A stretch of DNA of 64,000 bases from assembly GCA_963920525.1 (NCBI GenBank), contig OY986439.1, forward strand, positions 19,143,319-19,207,318, written 5' to 3'. Shown here in pieces: positions 35,700-47,695 of the stretch. The translations under genes and the position numbers were made by a program. The stretch comes from Dichetophora obliterata. Its lineage: Eukaryota; Arthropoda; Insecta; Diptera; Sciomyzidae. The notes beneath the pieces were generated by a model that was given only the letters and a program-made list of their open reading frames with translations, did not search any database and had not been told where the DNA came from. Every line of letters begins with the position of its first letter. Positions within the stretch are counted from its first letter, which is position 1.

Positions 35700-37756
35700 C
35701 TGCAATTCTATTATATCGTTTTGTTCCAGCGTATTGTAAAAGTAGATTGAAAACTAATGTATGATTAGATCTATGTAAATGCATGGTTAGTTGTTATGTC
35801 TTCTGTTGTCCCTAAGCCCAACCCATATTGTGGTGGGTAAATTTTTCTCCCTTTTTGTTTTTTTCTGGACCACTTTTATCGATATCTTTGAGCTATTTCA
35901 ATGATATTTGGGTTGGTTCTTTAAATCATTTATTGTGGAGAAAGTGTGAAAAAGCTGTAGTAGCTGAACTCTATTGTTATTGCATGTATTAAATAGTTCG
36001 ATGCAGTTGGATACTAGTCTTGATTCCAGCTCATAGGCTTGAAAGGCCTTAAAGGCTGCTTGTCTTTCTGAAAGTATATATGTATGTAGATTAGAGTGTG
36101 TCGAAAAAAAGTTTGAAAAAACCAGCCCCTATATCAAAGCTGTCCTCGATAGTATTCCAAAAACAAAAACAAATTTAGCATAACATATCCGATCTTAAAA
36201 ATATCGGAAGCATGTAGTTTAAAAAGGCTTAACAAATACGATATTTTCTCTTCAGAGCTTTTTAACTTCCGAAGTCATATTCGACAAGTAACCACCGTTA
36301 GCCCGATTTACCTCTCCCCTTCAATTCTTTATTTTCTCTTACTTTTTGCAAAAAAAAATTATTTAGTAGCTTTTAAAACAAAAAAGTTATAAAAGTTCAA
36401 AACTAACAATTCTGACTTTTTTTAATTCAAACAAAATGGAAAATTAACTGAAATAGGTTTTTGAATTAAAGAGTTAAATTAAATTAAATTAAAAAATTTC
36501 TTAAAATATTTAAAAATAATTTAAAAGAACGCAGTAACAGCATTGTTAAAAAATTACACTTAACGTGATATATTCAATTTGACCAAAAAAATCGTAAAAT
36601 AGTTAAGAGATAAAAAATGAAAAAATTCTTCAATAGTTGTGGCAACGTGCATGATAGTGGTAAAAACGGAGGTACAGGACTATTTAGTTTTATTACTCGT
36701 TGATTAAGAAAAGCAATAATCAACGAAAGCTTTTTGGTAATATTTTTACGTAGAAATACATCGTACAGTGCGTTTAGTACGTGGTTTTTTTGAACAAATT
36801 TCAAGCACACGTAACGTTTTGTATATACTTCGGGGTATAACTACAGCTTTTTATATTCATCGCACAAGGATAAAATATATGCCAAAATAGTAGGTATGTG
36901 GAGAATGAAACGAATATCAAACTTTAAATTTGGTCACTTCTTAATTAGATCAATTAAAACAACAAAGTCTAAGAAGAAAAAAATTTACATTTTTGTATGA
37001 GAAAAATCATACATAAAATGCTTCAGTAGCTGCTAATGTTGTTGTTATGGTTGCTGGTTTGGTTCGTGTCGAAATCACGAACACAACATAGTGCCGTTTG
37101 TTGAAATGAATCCTTTTATGAATATTTCTCAGTAACTACTTTCAGCTGCTTCAGTTTTTGTAGTTTGTAATGGTTTGTGTTAATCTTCAGTTAGATTAAT
37201 GCAATAAATAATACAAATGTATGTAGCGTTATTAAATTTTATAACTACTATTCATTGTGCTATAAGCAGTCTATTTACTGTTGAAATATCATAACGAATT
37301 CGAATTATTTATTATATAATTAATATATTTATTCTATATTAAAAATATATTTTGTTGGCTAAAATTTAAATTTCACAATTGTAATTTAAAATGTATATAA
37401 GTTCTGTACTACACGCAAATAATAAATTCATATCTTTTCGAAATATTTATTTTCATATATTAAACATAACGTTGAAGCACATTTAATTTTAACCATGGCA
37501 TGAACAAACACAAAACGTTTATCACCAAAAAAATCAAACAACACATTATTATAATTTTTTTTGCATTAAAAGTAAAAACTTAAAAAAATAAACTTAATAA
37601 AAAAAAACAGAATTTTTTTCTATCTTCCCCACCAATATAAATAAATCCAATGAAATACATATGTACAAGTGTTAAATGTTGCTTAGATTTATTTCAATAA
37701 AGTTTTCCCAGTCTTAAATGGTTAGCTATTAAATATTTTAAATATTTATTTCGTAT
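35700..37756. other. Non-coding stretch with dispersed repeat D copy 2
   Basis: 36830-37180 matches 7252-7600 in reverse orientation (repeat D). Near 36092 TTAGAGTGTGTCGAAAA resembles the end of the TTAG foldback family, but no partner end was found. The rest is AT-rich without domains. The 78-codon minus frame at 36574-36810 is hydrophobic and unsupported. Confidence 0.4.
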
Positions 37757-37919
37757 ATATGGGGCATTCCATGTCAAATCGGCCACGATCAGGACTTGAG
37801 GTCTCCGATTTTTTTCAAATTTTCAGGGTCGGTAGAGGAACTAAAAAAAAAACATAACTGTTCGATTTTAGCTAAATCCGAAGATTTTTGTAGCTTTTAC
37901 GGCATAAATATGTAACGTG

Positions 37920-38146
37920 ACGTTACAAATATTATATACTTTTTATACACTATATAAACTACAATATTAAATAATTTCGATGTATGTTCATATTATATCA
38001 CTCAAATATTCCTACTTATTATTATAAATATAAAGACGTTACAAATATTATATTTGTATACACTACGTAAACTATAATATTAAATATTATCGATATATAT
38101 ATTCATATTGTACTACTTAAATATTTCTACTTATTATTATTAAAGC
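37920..38146. repeat. 116-bp tandem duplication in the LTR
   Basis: Two adjacent copies (37920-38035, 38036-38146) begin ACGTTACAAATATTATA and share ATATTCATAT and TATTTCTACTTATTATTA-type sequence, with about 80 percent identity by eye. Confidence 0.8.
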
Positions 38147-38394
38147 AGCAATAACACACAACCGCACTACGACACCAGACCATAGAAACAAACACACGCT
38201 ACATACCTACTCAATAAAACTAATTGACAACACACAACCGCACTACTGCATAAGCCACTAATTAATACGCACACCACCTATCTATGCATAGCCAGGCAAG
38301 CCAAAGACAAAACTAAACGTATAATTCCCAACTGGTTTTCTGTCCATATCGAATAAAAGGGCGACAAAAAAAACAACCAAAGCAGTCTTGCTTT

Positions 38395-38790
38395 AGGTAA
38401 GCTATACTTAATGACTCAATGGCGAGCCAGCTTGCTGGTTCTTCCCTTTGAGTCTCTGCTTGAGATGTCGCACTTGCGGTGAGAACCAGTCCGTGGTTCG
38501 TCCAACGCAGTGGGCATACTCTATATTTTTGGTCGCAGTGACTCAATGGCGAGCTAGCTTGCTGGTTCTTCCCTTTGAGTCTCTGCTTGAGATGTCGCAC
38601 TTGCGGTGAGAACCAATCTTTGGTTCGTCCAACGCAGTCGACATACTCTAATTGGCATTTGCTTGGTTTGGTTGCAGGGACTCGATGGCGAGCCAGCTTG
38701 CTGGTTCTTCCCTTTGAGTCTCCGTTTGATGACGTCGCACTTGCGTTGAGAACCTGTCTTTGGTTCGTCCAACGCAGTCCGGCATATATT
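38395..38790. repeat. Three ~150-bp tandem repeats in the LTR
   Basis: Copies begin near 38410, 38540 and 38678, each with ACTCAATGGCGAGCCAGCTT, GGTTCTTCCCTTTGAGTCTC, GTCGCACTTGCGGTGAGAAC and GGTTCGTCCAACGCAGT. Open frames run across both strands because the repeats are GC-rich, not because a gene is present. They may be LTR regulatory repeats. Confidence 0.85.
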
Positions 38791-38839
38791 AACTTTCTAA
38801 AAATATTAATAATGAGTCTTGCTTTAGGCGCCCTGGCAG

Positions 38840-39180
38840 GATTCACCGATTTACCGATCTACCGATTACCGATCTTCGCTTTAGGGGCCCTGGCAGGATT
38901 CACCGATTCACCGATTTACCGATCTACCGATTACCGATATCCGATCTACCGAATACCGATCTACCGAATACTGATTACCGATTCACCGAATACCGATCTT
39001 CCGATTTACCGATCTACCGAATACTGATTACCGATTCACCGAATACCGATCTTCCGATTTACCGATCTACTGATTACCGATTGCTGATAACTGATTCACC
39101 GATTTACCGATCTACCGATTACCGAATACCGATCTACCGAATTACCGATTCACCGATTTACCGATTAACCGAATACCGAT
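38840..39180. repeat. CCGATT/CTACCGAT minisatellite in the LTR
   Basis: A dense array of CCGAT-based units (ACCGATT, ACCGATCT, ACCGAATA) in mixed order, plus a roughly 50-bp higher-order duplication (TTAGGCGCCCTGGCAGGATTC near 38825 and again at 38882). Confidence 0.9.
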
Positions 39181-42100
39181 TTTGCCGCCAGCTGGACCTA
39201 CAACCTCCGACCATTCGACCGCTTACATTCACTGTTACCCAAACTGCTGACGTTACGCTGCATTAAGTAATATTAAGGAACAAGTCTTAATAAAACTTGA
39301 AATTGTAATATTAAAACCAACACCAACTGCGTTCTCATTTGTTGAAAGTTTGTGGATCTTTCACTCGATCCTGGCACGGCTGAGCTGACCTCAGCCATAA
39401 GATAAAACCACTGTTACAAATAAAAAAAAGGAGCGCGTTTCATTATTTCTGCATATTTCAAAACTGAAAAGAGATAGATTAATGAAAATTTGTAGGCATA
39501 CGTATAATAATATTGACATTAAAAAAAAAACAATTAAAAAAAAATCAAAAATTCATTTAAAAAAAAATAATTTTTTTAAAAAAAATCGATTTTTAAAAAA
39601 CACCATTTTTTAAAAACTTGAAAAAATTTATACTGATAGCCCCAAGTCTTGCGCAAATTTAGAATACTTAACTTTTAGGTGGACTTAAAAATTGCAAAAG
39701 TTATGAATTTTATTGTAAAGCTCTACGCGAAAAATTATAATTTTATACGTAGCTCCAAGCGATCCAACTGTCACGGAACGCAGGCAGAATAGCTTTGAAA
39801 TTCTCTGTACTTCGTAACTATTGGTGCTTTTATTCAGTTCTGTGAATTCAAGACTCTTTGGAAACCACCGAAGTTTATTGTTACTGTATTTTTAAAAGTT
39901 TTGTTGAAACTAGTTGAATGTAAGTGAGTTACAGACAAGAGGTGTCGACATGAGTCCCCCGCGAAAAAAACGTTGTTGCAACCCTTTTGAAATAGGTGGC
40001 CGTAAGTAAATTATATTGTACAACAATTTAACATCAATAATAAACTTGATTATGTACAATATTCTGTAACTTCTATCTTCTTCCCAACTGCTCGCTTCGT
40101 TTCTGCAGATTCGGTAACAACAAGTTTAAGACCTTTTCCGATGTCTTGTAGACACCAATTTCAAAACATTTCTGGAGATGCACTCATCTGCGATACATGC
40201 AGAATCAAGATCGGAAGAGGTGAAATTCCAGATAATGAAGATTCATCGAGTCCAGAATCAACTTTTTCCCATTCAGATAAATTTGAGAATTTGGAATTAG
40301 AATTAAAAAAAAACAATTGAACGCTGTTTTGAAAGCTTTAGATGAGGAGACAATTGATGACAAAAAGTAAGTTGTTGATTTTATTTTACTTTGCTTAGAT
40401 TTTATAATTTTTTAGAATAATGATTAGTTTTTTTCAAAAAGCACGAACAATTATGATAAAAATTAAAATTGATTCGAAATATAATGTTGTTCTGTAAAAT
40501 ATATGATACAATTATGCTGCCTAAGCTATTTTTAAGAATAAACAAAGTAATTGTATATAATACTTAATATCGTTATATATGAACCAACTATTTGAAACTA
40601 CTCACAGACTCTGTCGAATGCAATATTTTGTCGAAAAATTTGAGTCAACACAAAAATGCATTAAAAAAAAATTCGAGGAAGTGGCCGGCAAACCAATCTC
40701 TACTGTAGACGAAAAAAAAACCACTGGTTTTGATGAAATAATGAGATTGTTTAAAGAAAAATTCAATACTGAAAATACATCTAGGTAATGTACTATTGAT
40801 TTCTCCCCTTCTTAATGTTCAAAACAGCCGTAATAATAATATACTACTATTTCAGAGATGATAAATACCGCATTTTGACATCGCTTCCATCATCTTTGAG
40901 TGTTACTGACATTAAAAAACAATTGAACTGTTCCAAGCATATGGTAAAGACAGCAATCGAACTGAAAATAAAAACAGGCATCTTGTCAGTACCCAAAGCA
41001 AGAAAGGGTCATAACCTGTCTGATTCAACAGTTGAGTTGATATCAGAATTCTATCGAAACGATGATAACTCCAGACAATTACCCGGGATGAAAGACTTCG
41101 TTACAGTAAGCAACGCTAGTGGTTTCAAAGAAAGAATTCAGAAAAGGCTTATTTACTGTAATCTAAAAGAACTTCATCAATTATTCAAATTCGAACACCC
41201 GCATTGCCAAGTTGGATTCTCAAAATTTGAGGAACTCTGTCCCAGCGAATGTGTTTTGGCAGGCGCTAGTGGCACGCACACTGTTTGTGTGTGCATAATT
41301 CATCAAAATGTAAAACTTATGATTGACGGTCAGTGCCCATATCGATGAGTTAAAATTTGTTCAGTACATTAGTTAAAGTAATTGTAAATAAAATGACTAA
41401 GCATAAAAATCAACTATTAACAGGTTGCAATTTTTATGATATTACCAATGAATGGGTCGTACCAATAACTGCAGAAAGTTCATACAAGAAGCTTCTGCAT
41501 CATTTAATTTGCTCCAACCCAAATAGTAAATGCTATGAAGGAAACTGTAAATCATGTCCAGATAAACAAATTCTACAGAACAAATTAATTGATGCATTCA
41601 ACAATGCATCAATTGAAAGCGTAACTTATAAGCAATGGATATCTACAGACAGGTAAGCATTTTGTTGCTTGTACTAAAAAATATATTTTAAATTGAAACC
41701 TTATACAAAATTAAATTAAAACTATAACAAATATATGAGCTGTTCAGAGCACAAGTGGCGTAAGTCCATTTTTTAGGGAAATTGAGTTAAGTACGTAGAA
41801 GTGAAGAGAAAAATGTACCCTATTTATGAGTACGGGCTAGAAACTCCTAGCTTACGTAATCTCTCAATAAAATGCAACACTTTGTTATTGCTCTGACAAA
41901 TACCATTATTTTTTCAGAGCACAAGTGGCGTAAGTCCATTTTTGGTAGTTTTGAGAAAATCGAACATTTAGAAAAATTCTTAAGATAAATTCCAAGTATG
42001 AAGAACTCAGTTTTGCTTATAAGCTTGGTCAAGAGCATAATTGGAGCTATCCATATCGTAAAATATAAACTAAATAATACACCAAAATAATGCAGCATAT

Positions 42101-42546
42101 TGCATATTAGTAAAAACATTTGAATTTGCGCCACTGAAAATTATTTTAAATTTCTCGTTTCCGCTGTAGGAATCTAAAAGGAGATTTTTCAAGAATTTTT
42201 TGATGAGGAATGGCAGCATTTTTGCCTAGAAGTTGAACAAAACTACCCTTAGCGATTATCTTCATTATTAAGGGAGATATAAAATGAATGGACTTACGCC
42301 ACTTATTCTCTGAAAATTTTGTAAAATTTCTCCTTTCCGCTGTAAGCATGCAATGGAAAATATTTTTAAGAATTTTTTCATGAGGAATGACAGCATTTTT
42401 ACATAGAAATTGGACAAAACTACCCATTAGCGATTATCTTCATTATTAAGGGAGATATAAAATGAATGGACTTACGCCACTTGTCCTCTGAAAATTTTTT
42501 GAAATTCCTCCTTTCCGCTGTAAAAATGTAATGGACAATATTTCTA

Positions 42547-45487
42547 CACAGAGAAAAAAAAAAGTAGATTGTTGCATTTTTAATTTTAGATTGTAAGACT
42601 TTAATGTAAAATCCACCTAATTTTAAGGTGCAACAATCTCGAATTAAGTAAAATCTATGATTTTTAAGTGTGTAAATGTTAAAAGAAGTATGAAAATCTT
42701 TAATTTTGTGCTTTAAAATGTTAAATCAAGTTGAAAGACACGTTGTTTTACCTTTTAAGATTTAAAATTTTAATTTAATATCTTTTCAACCTCATTAGCA
42801 GATTATGCTTTCCAGAAATAAGAATGTGTACAACTTAAAAAGAGTATCCGACAACCTTTATTTAAACATTTTCAATTTCAATTGCAATTTAAATTTTTTT
42901 ATTGCCTAATTGAATATTAGAGAAATTTAAAAAGAAGTTCGTTACAATCTTGATTTCGTAGTGACAAGATATTACTTAATAACTGTGAAAGCTTAAAGTG
43001 AGACTGCAAACTTTAATATAAGGTTGTTACATATTAAAAGAAGGCTGGTAACTCTTGAAATTGTCAGCACGAGAGCCAAATGGTATAAAATTTGATACTT
43101 TATATTACTCTCGTTTCATTTGTCAAGAAGAAAACATCGGGTGTTTGTTTTTTAATTCCGTAAAAAATTGTGCTTATAGAATTGTGTTAAAGTGATGGAT
43201 GAAACAACAAATTATTATTTAGAAAGCCAAGAAGGCGATATTGTCTTCGACGATAGTTTATTTCAAAAAACTTTAGGCTGCTATAACGCTATAATTGTTA
43301 CAACAGCTTCTGGATGCAACAAATCTGCCTTAACTTCAGTTGAAATGGAAGACAGCGCTGACTCTGAAAAATTAGTAGAACTATTGAAAAAGTTTGATCT
43401 GGAAGCTGTTTTGGATTACTTAAAAGGTAAGATTTATATTGGAAGTGTAACAATAAATTGTGCTGACTCGAGTTCGTATACATTTTTGCAATTTCAGAGG
43501 CAAAAGTTACGTTTCGGAGCCTCAAGTTTATGCGTAAAGAAGACTTAAAGGAAGCGATTCCACCACTCGGGTTACGCATGGAATTTAGAGAAAAATTATT
43601 TATGTGGAAAAAAGAAGAGGTAAGCATGTTTTCATTAACAATTTATTTGAAAATACAATAATATTAAAACCTTAAAAACCTTAACAAATCTTAATATTTC
43701 AGTTTGGAATTGATGATGAAACCATGTCTATGCCAAGTAAAGTCCATGATTGGTTAAAAAAACAAGGCAGCTGTGAGAGCATTATATCGGCTTCACCGGA
43801 GTGTTCGAAAAACGTTTTGCTGAAAAAGGCAAGTAAATTTTTCAATTTTTTAAAAAATATTATTAATTTTTAATAAGCTCTGGCCGCAGAATTAGAACAA
43901 AGCTATGCAATTTTGTTTCCAACGTATTTATTTCCAATACTTCGTTTGGCTTTGCAAACTGTCATTAGGTGTCACATACAACCCGTTACACAATAGATTC
44001 ACGTAATTTTCATTAGCCGCCTCATCAATCTTAATGATCCATGATGACGGTACGTTAAGTTTACCGAAGTATAGGAAATAAATCAGTTTTGAACTTTACA
44101 TAGTTTGTTTTATTATTTTGGTCAGAGCCTAAAGATAAGAACTTAACAATTTAAGAAGGCCGATAATTAGACATATAAAAATATTAATTTTCAATACTCC
44201 AATCAAGGATTTAACTTCCTTACTTAAGGAATCTTCAAAAGGCAAAGCACTTCTGCAATGCTATAAAAATAATGGTGTCTTATCTAATGGTAACCGGAAT
44301 GATTTAATGAACATCATCGTTGAAGACTTAATTGGAAATAACATCAACGTTATGCCAAGGCAGTTCCATAGCATTGTGTCGAAATTTGCAACGTTTTCCC
44401 AAGTGAAGCAAGTGTAAAGGTATTGTAAAACTTATACTATTTGCTTTATAATATATTGTATTAAATTATCTGTAATTTATGCGGGTTAATTGAATGTTGG
44501 CTCTACCACTTCTGAAGTTATGTTATTTACTTACTCGTAGGAGCATTACTTCATGCCACGAACAGGAAAGCGTAATCCAGCGCACTAAGAGAAGAAAAGA
44601 AACTTCTTCAACCCCAAGCAAGGAACTTTCTCAATCCATCGAAGAAGATGTCAGTCAACCCGAAATTGATTCTTCATTAGCTGCTTCTCTGAAAAACTCA
44701 TTGCATCATGCTGCTGATTTCGATGAAGTAAAGGATAAATGGGCGAAAACTTTTTTGATGAGACAAAAGGACGTAAAAGAGGTTTTACCGGAAATTTTTT
44801 TGGAAAATTGGCCGCTATTTTCTGATGCTCGGGCTCCAGAATTGGTAAGAACAATAAACGCCGATTTAAAAAATTCTCATATATTGGATGATATTTCAAC
44901 TAGATAACATCGACTTCGGAATAATGCATCCTGGAAAGGAAAATTTATTGCTATCAAAGTGGGAGGAGTTTAAGAAAGGCTTACTCAGTTTTTATGAAGC
45001 GAAATATATATTTTTTTTATTAAAATATATTGATATATAAAAACAAAAAACGATCGTTTTTTTTAAGTTTCTTGTTAAAAAAATATATACAATATTTCAA
45101 CATTTTAAATAAAGGTTCTTTTTACTTAAACTTAGATTTAAAATACCTCAAAATAATATTTAAAATTCTTAATTTCAAGATTTTCACATTCTTATTTTGA
45201 CGTCGTTTAACTTTAAAATAAGATTGTATTGATTTTAAATCAAGGCTAAACCATCTTAATACTATGTCTGAAGTAAGATTGTTTCAATCTTAAATTAACT
45301 TGACACAATTTTGAAACAATTGCTTTCAATGTTAAAACAAGATTTACTGCAACGTGTGTGTAAATCGCTTCAATTAAGTTCTAAAAACTTTAAGTTCAGG
45401 TGAAAAAACTTTAGCTGGATTTCATGACTGAAAAATTTTAATTTGAGGTTGTTTTTACTTGATTTTCGGTGTTTTTTTTTCTGTGTG
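42547..45487 (+). mobile_element. TA-flanked element carrying a SAM-type gene
   Basis: Ends CACAGAGAAAAAAAAAA and TTTTTTTTTCTGTGTG are near-inverted, with TA on both sides (42545-42546, 45488-45489). Comparison with neighbouring 180-bp units of the host element (ATATTTTTAAGAATTTT) shows the empty site and supports TA as the duplication. Subterminal regions are rich in AAGATTGT/ACAATCTT motifs (42570-42790 and 45170-45310). The centre holds a spliced plus-strand gene. The right end is the same TTTTTTCTGTG as at 32423. Confidence 0.75.
43195..45000 (+). pseudogene. SAM-like domain gene, N-terminal and middle part
   Basis: Exon 1, 43195-43426, starts MDETTNYYLESQEGDIVFDD. Exon 2, 43498-43619, and the end of exon 1 together encode DLEAVLDYLKEAKVTFRSLK then FMRKEDLKEAIPPLGLRMEF, ending WKKEE; this is a SAM-like fold by pattern (D-L..AIPPLGLR.....W). 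Exon 3, 43703-43828, has GIDDETMSMPSKVHDWLKKQ. A GC-AG intron (43829-44207; AAG|GCAAGT) leads to exon 4, 44208-44410, with LIGNNINVMPRQFHSIVSKF. Further pieces are at about 44523-44900 (KRRKETSS; AADFDEVKDKWAKTFLMRQK; LPEIFLENWPLFSD) and, shifted, IDFGIMHPGKENLLLSKWEE. The first three joins are in phase. Frameshifts near 44395, 44575 and 44905 make it a pseudogene. The C-terminal half is missing here but present at 31036-31611. Role unknown. Confidence 0.65.
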
Positions 45488-46887
45488 TAAGAATTTTGTC
45501 CGACTTGTAGGTAAAAATGCTGCCACTTCACATCAAAAAATTTTAAAAAATATTGTCCATTACATTTTTACAGTGGAAAGGAGGAATTTTAAAAAATTTT
45601 CAGAGGACAAGTGGCATAAGTCCATTCATTTTATATCTCCCTTAATAGTGGAGATAATCGATAAGGGGTGGTTTTGTCCAACTTCTAGGTAAAAATACGG
45701 CCATTCCTTATCAAAAAATTCTTGAAAAATATCTTCTATTAGAATTTTACAGCGAAAACGAGAAATTTAAAAAAATTTTCAGTGGCGCAAGTCCACATGT
45801 TTCTACTAATATGTAATATTCTGCATCATTTTTGTGTACTATTTAGTTTATTTTGTACGATATGGATAGCTACATTTATGCTCTTGACCTAGCTTATAAG
45901 CAAAACTGAGTTCTTTAAACTTGGAATTTATTATAAGAATATTTCTAAATGTTAAATTTTCTCAAAACTACCAAAAATGGACTTACGCCACTTGTGCTCT
46001 GAACAGCTCATATGACATCTAACGTAATTTTATACATTAAATGTAGGTGTTCTCTAAAAACATTGCAAGATTCAATGGAAAACTTCATTCCATATTTCAT
46101 GGAAAAGCTCATAAAACTGCTGTACCACGATGCCTTTTCTACTCATCAGTCACAGTATTTTAAAAGTTCGAAAAAGAATTTAGAGAAGGGCGATTTTGTT
46201 GTGACTTTGGACTTTGCAGAAAATTATGCATTCGTGGTTCAGGAGGCGGTTTCAAGGTTTCATTGGAACAACAACCAGGCGACGGTGCATCCATTTGTGA
46301 TTTATTTTAAAAATAAAGAATCAAATGAAACTGATCATATTTCTTATGTTGGTGTTTCGGATTTTTTTGAATCATGATACGATTGCAGTGTACATGTTTC
46401 AAACCAATCTTGTCGAATTTCTGAAGAAAAACTTTCCAGTCGTCAATAAAATAAAATATTTTTCCGATGGGGCTCCACAACAATACAAAAACAAGAAAAA
46501 ATTTTGTAATTTGTCACATCACTCTATCGATTTTGGAATTTCTGCTGAATGGCATTTTTTTGCAACAGCACACGGAAAAGGAGCCTGTGATGGCGTAGGA
46601 GGAACTCTTAAACGAATGGCTAGACGATTTAGTTTGCAAAGCGGTACCAGAAATGAAATCCTTACAGCAGCACAGCTGTTTGAATGGGCCGTCTTGAATT
46701 TAAAAAACTACAAACTCTTTTATTGCTCAACTGCAGAATATGATGCCACTGCCGAACTTTTAAGAACGAGACATGCGAGCTGTACGACGATCAAAGGAAC
46801 CCTGTCAATACATTCAATATCTCCGATAAATAAAAATGAAATGGAGACAAGAAAGTTTTCCAACGATACAAATTCGACACTCATAAA

Positions 46888-47695
46888 CAGGGAAGACAAT
46901 TATATGCAAATGCATATAATATATGCTAATGCATATTTGGACGTTTTGTTAATAATTTTGCATATTTATAACGATTGTGCTTATTTGTGCATATTTTTAC
47001 ATATTTTTAACTTTTCGAACAGATTTTAGCTTGTAATCGGGCAAATTTTGATACTTCCTTCACATCTGGCAACATTGTAATTTCTTTGATATTATATATA
47101 TTTATAAAGATATATTATATTATATATGTATAAAAAATATTTTGTTTAAAAACTCACAGACAATGAATCCATACGCCGAAAGTCTCCTTCCGAACGAAGT
47201 CCCTTATTTTAAATGGTGCCCAACTACATCCTGCGATGTCGAGCGGTCTTTCTCACAATACAAAACATTGTTGGCTGAAAATCGTAGAAAATTTATTTTT
47301 TATAATATAAAAATGCATTTAATTGTTCAGTGTAATCGCTGAATGCAATACACTGTTTTTGCTATAAGCACCATATAAAATAATGGACTTCGTCCGGAAG
47401 GAGACTTTTGGCATTGGCTTCGAGCTACCAAACAAAATATTCATTAAATGATTAAAATGGAATTAAATTTTTACTATATAATTAAAATTATAATTTATTT
47501 AAACTGAAATATTTACTTTTACGCCTTAAAAGGGCTATTGTTTTGTTTTTTTTATGAACTATTGATTAAAATTTTGAATAATAAAACTCCGACTTCGACA
47601 TTTTTCGTGCTTATTTGATGGCATATTTTGCCATTTTTTAGAGCATATTAGCATACTTATTTTAGATTTTTTCGTGCATATTTCTGTCTTCCCTG
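46888..47695 (+). mobile_element. hAT element remnant, 808 bp, perfect 8-bp duplication
   Basis: Ends CAGGGAAGACA and TGTCTTCCCTG are perfect inverted repeats. CTCATAAA is on both sides (46880-46887, 47696-47703). Subterminal ATGCATAT/ATATGCA motifs are repeated in both ends. The interior still encodes PYFKWCPTTSCDVERSFSQY and TLLAENRRKFIF (about 47160-47330), the hAT C-terminal dimerisation region, so this is an internally deleted copy of an autonomous element. It is inserted in the last exon of the outer transposase gene. Confidence 0.92.

Larger units (their letters stand above)
37911..39418. mobile_element. Solo LTR, 1,508 bp
   Basis: Starts TGTAAC and ends GTTACA (inverted), and is flanked by the 4-bp duplication AATA (37907-37910, 39419-39422). 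The intact copy of the host TIR at 48210-48230 shows the empty site, so borders are exact. No internal retroviral-type ORFs remain, as expected after LTR-LTR recombination. Near the 3' end TTAATAAAACTTG (about 39289) is a likely polyadenylation signal. Inside are a 116-bp AT-rich duplication, three roughly 150-bp GC-rich repeats and a CCGATT minisatellite. A 4-bp duplication favours a Ty3/gypsy-type origin; this is inference. Confidence 0.85.
41737..46009. mobile_element. Long-TIR element inserted in the transposase intron
   Basis: Ends GAGCTGTTCAGAGCACAAGT and ACTTGTGCTCTGAACAGCTC are inverted and flanked by ATAT (41733-41736, 46010-46013). The arms are long and modular: AGAGGACAAGTGGCGTAAGT-type blocks recur at 41743, 41917, about 42295, 42475 and inverted at about 45600, 45780 and 45975, roughly every 180 bp. 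Blocks contain the shared TCTCCTTTCCGCTGTAA and GGGAGATATAAAATGAATGG. It lies wholly inside intron 41653-46046, leaving both splice sites intact. About 1.3 kb once the element at 42547-45487 is removed. It encodes nothing itself. Confidence 0.8.

Noticed and set aside
35474..35764. 96-codon frame, with relatives at 19972 and 58491
   Set aside because: The three copies of repeat A share DNA similarity but their frames start and stop differently, so there is no sign of protein-level selection.
38313..39266. Frames of 61-177 codons inside the LTR
   Set aside because: They cross three non-coding tandem repeats and a minisatellite, and both strands are open in the same places.
37911..39418. Full LTR retrotransposon
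   Set aside because: Only one LTR is present between the duplicated AATA and there is no gag or pol sequence.
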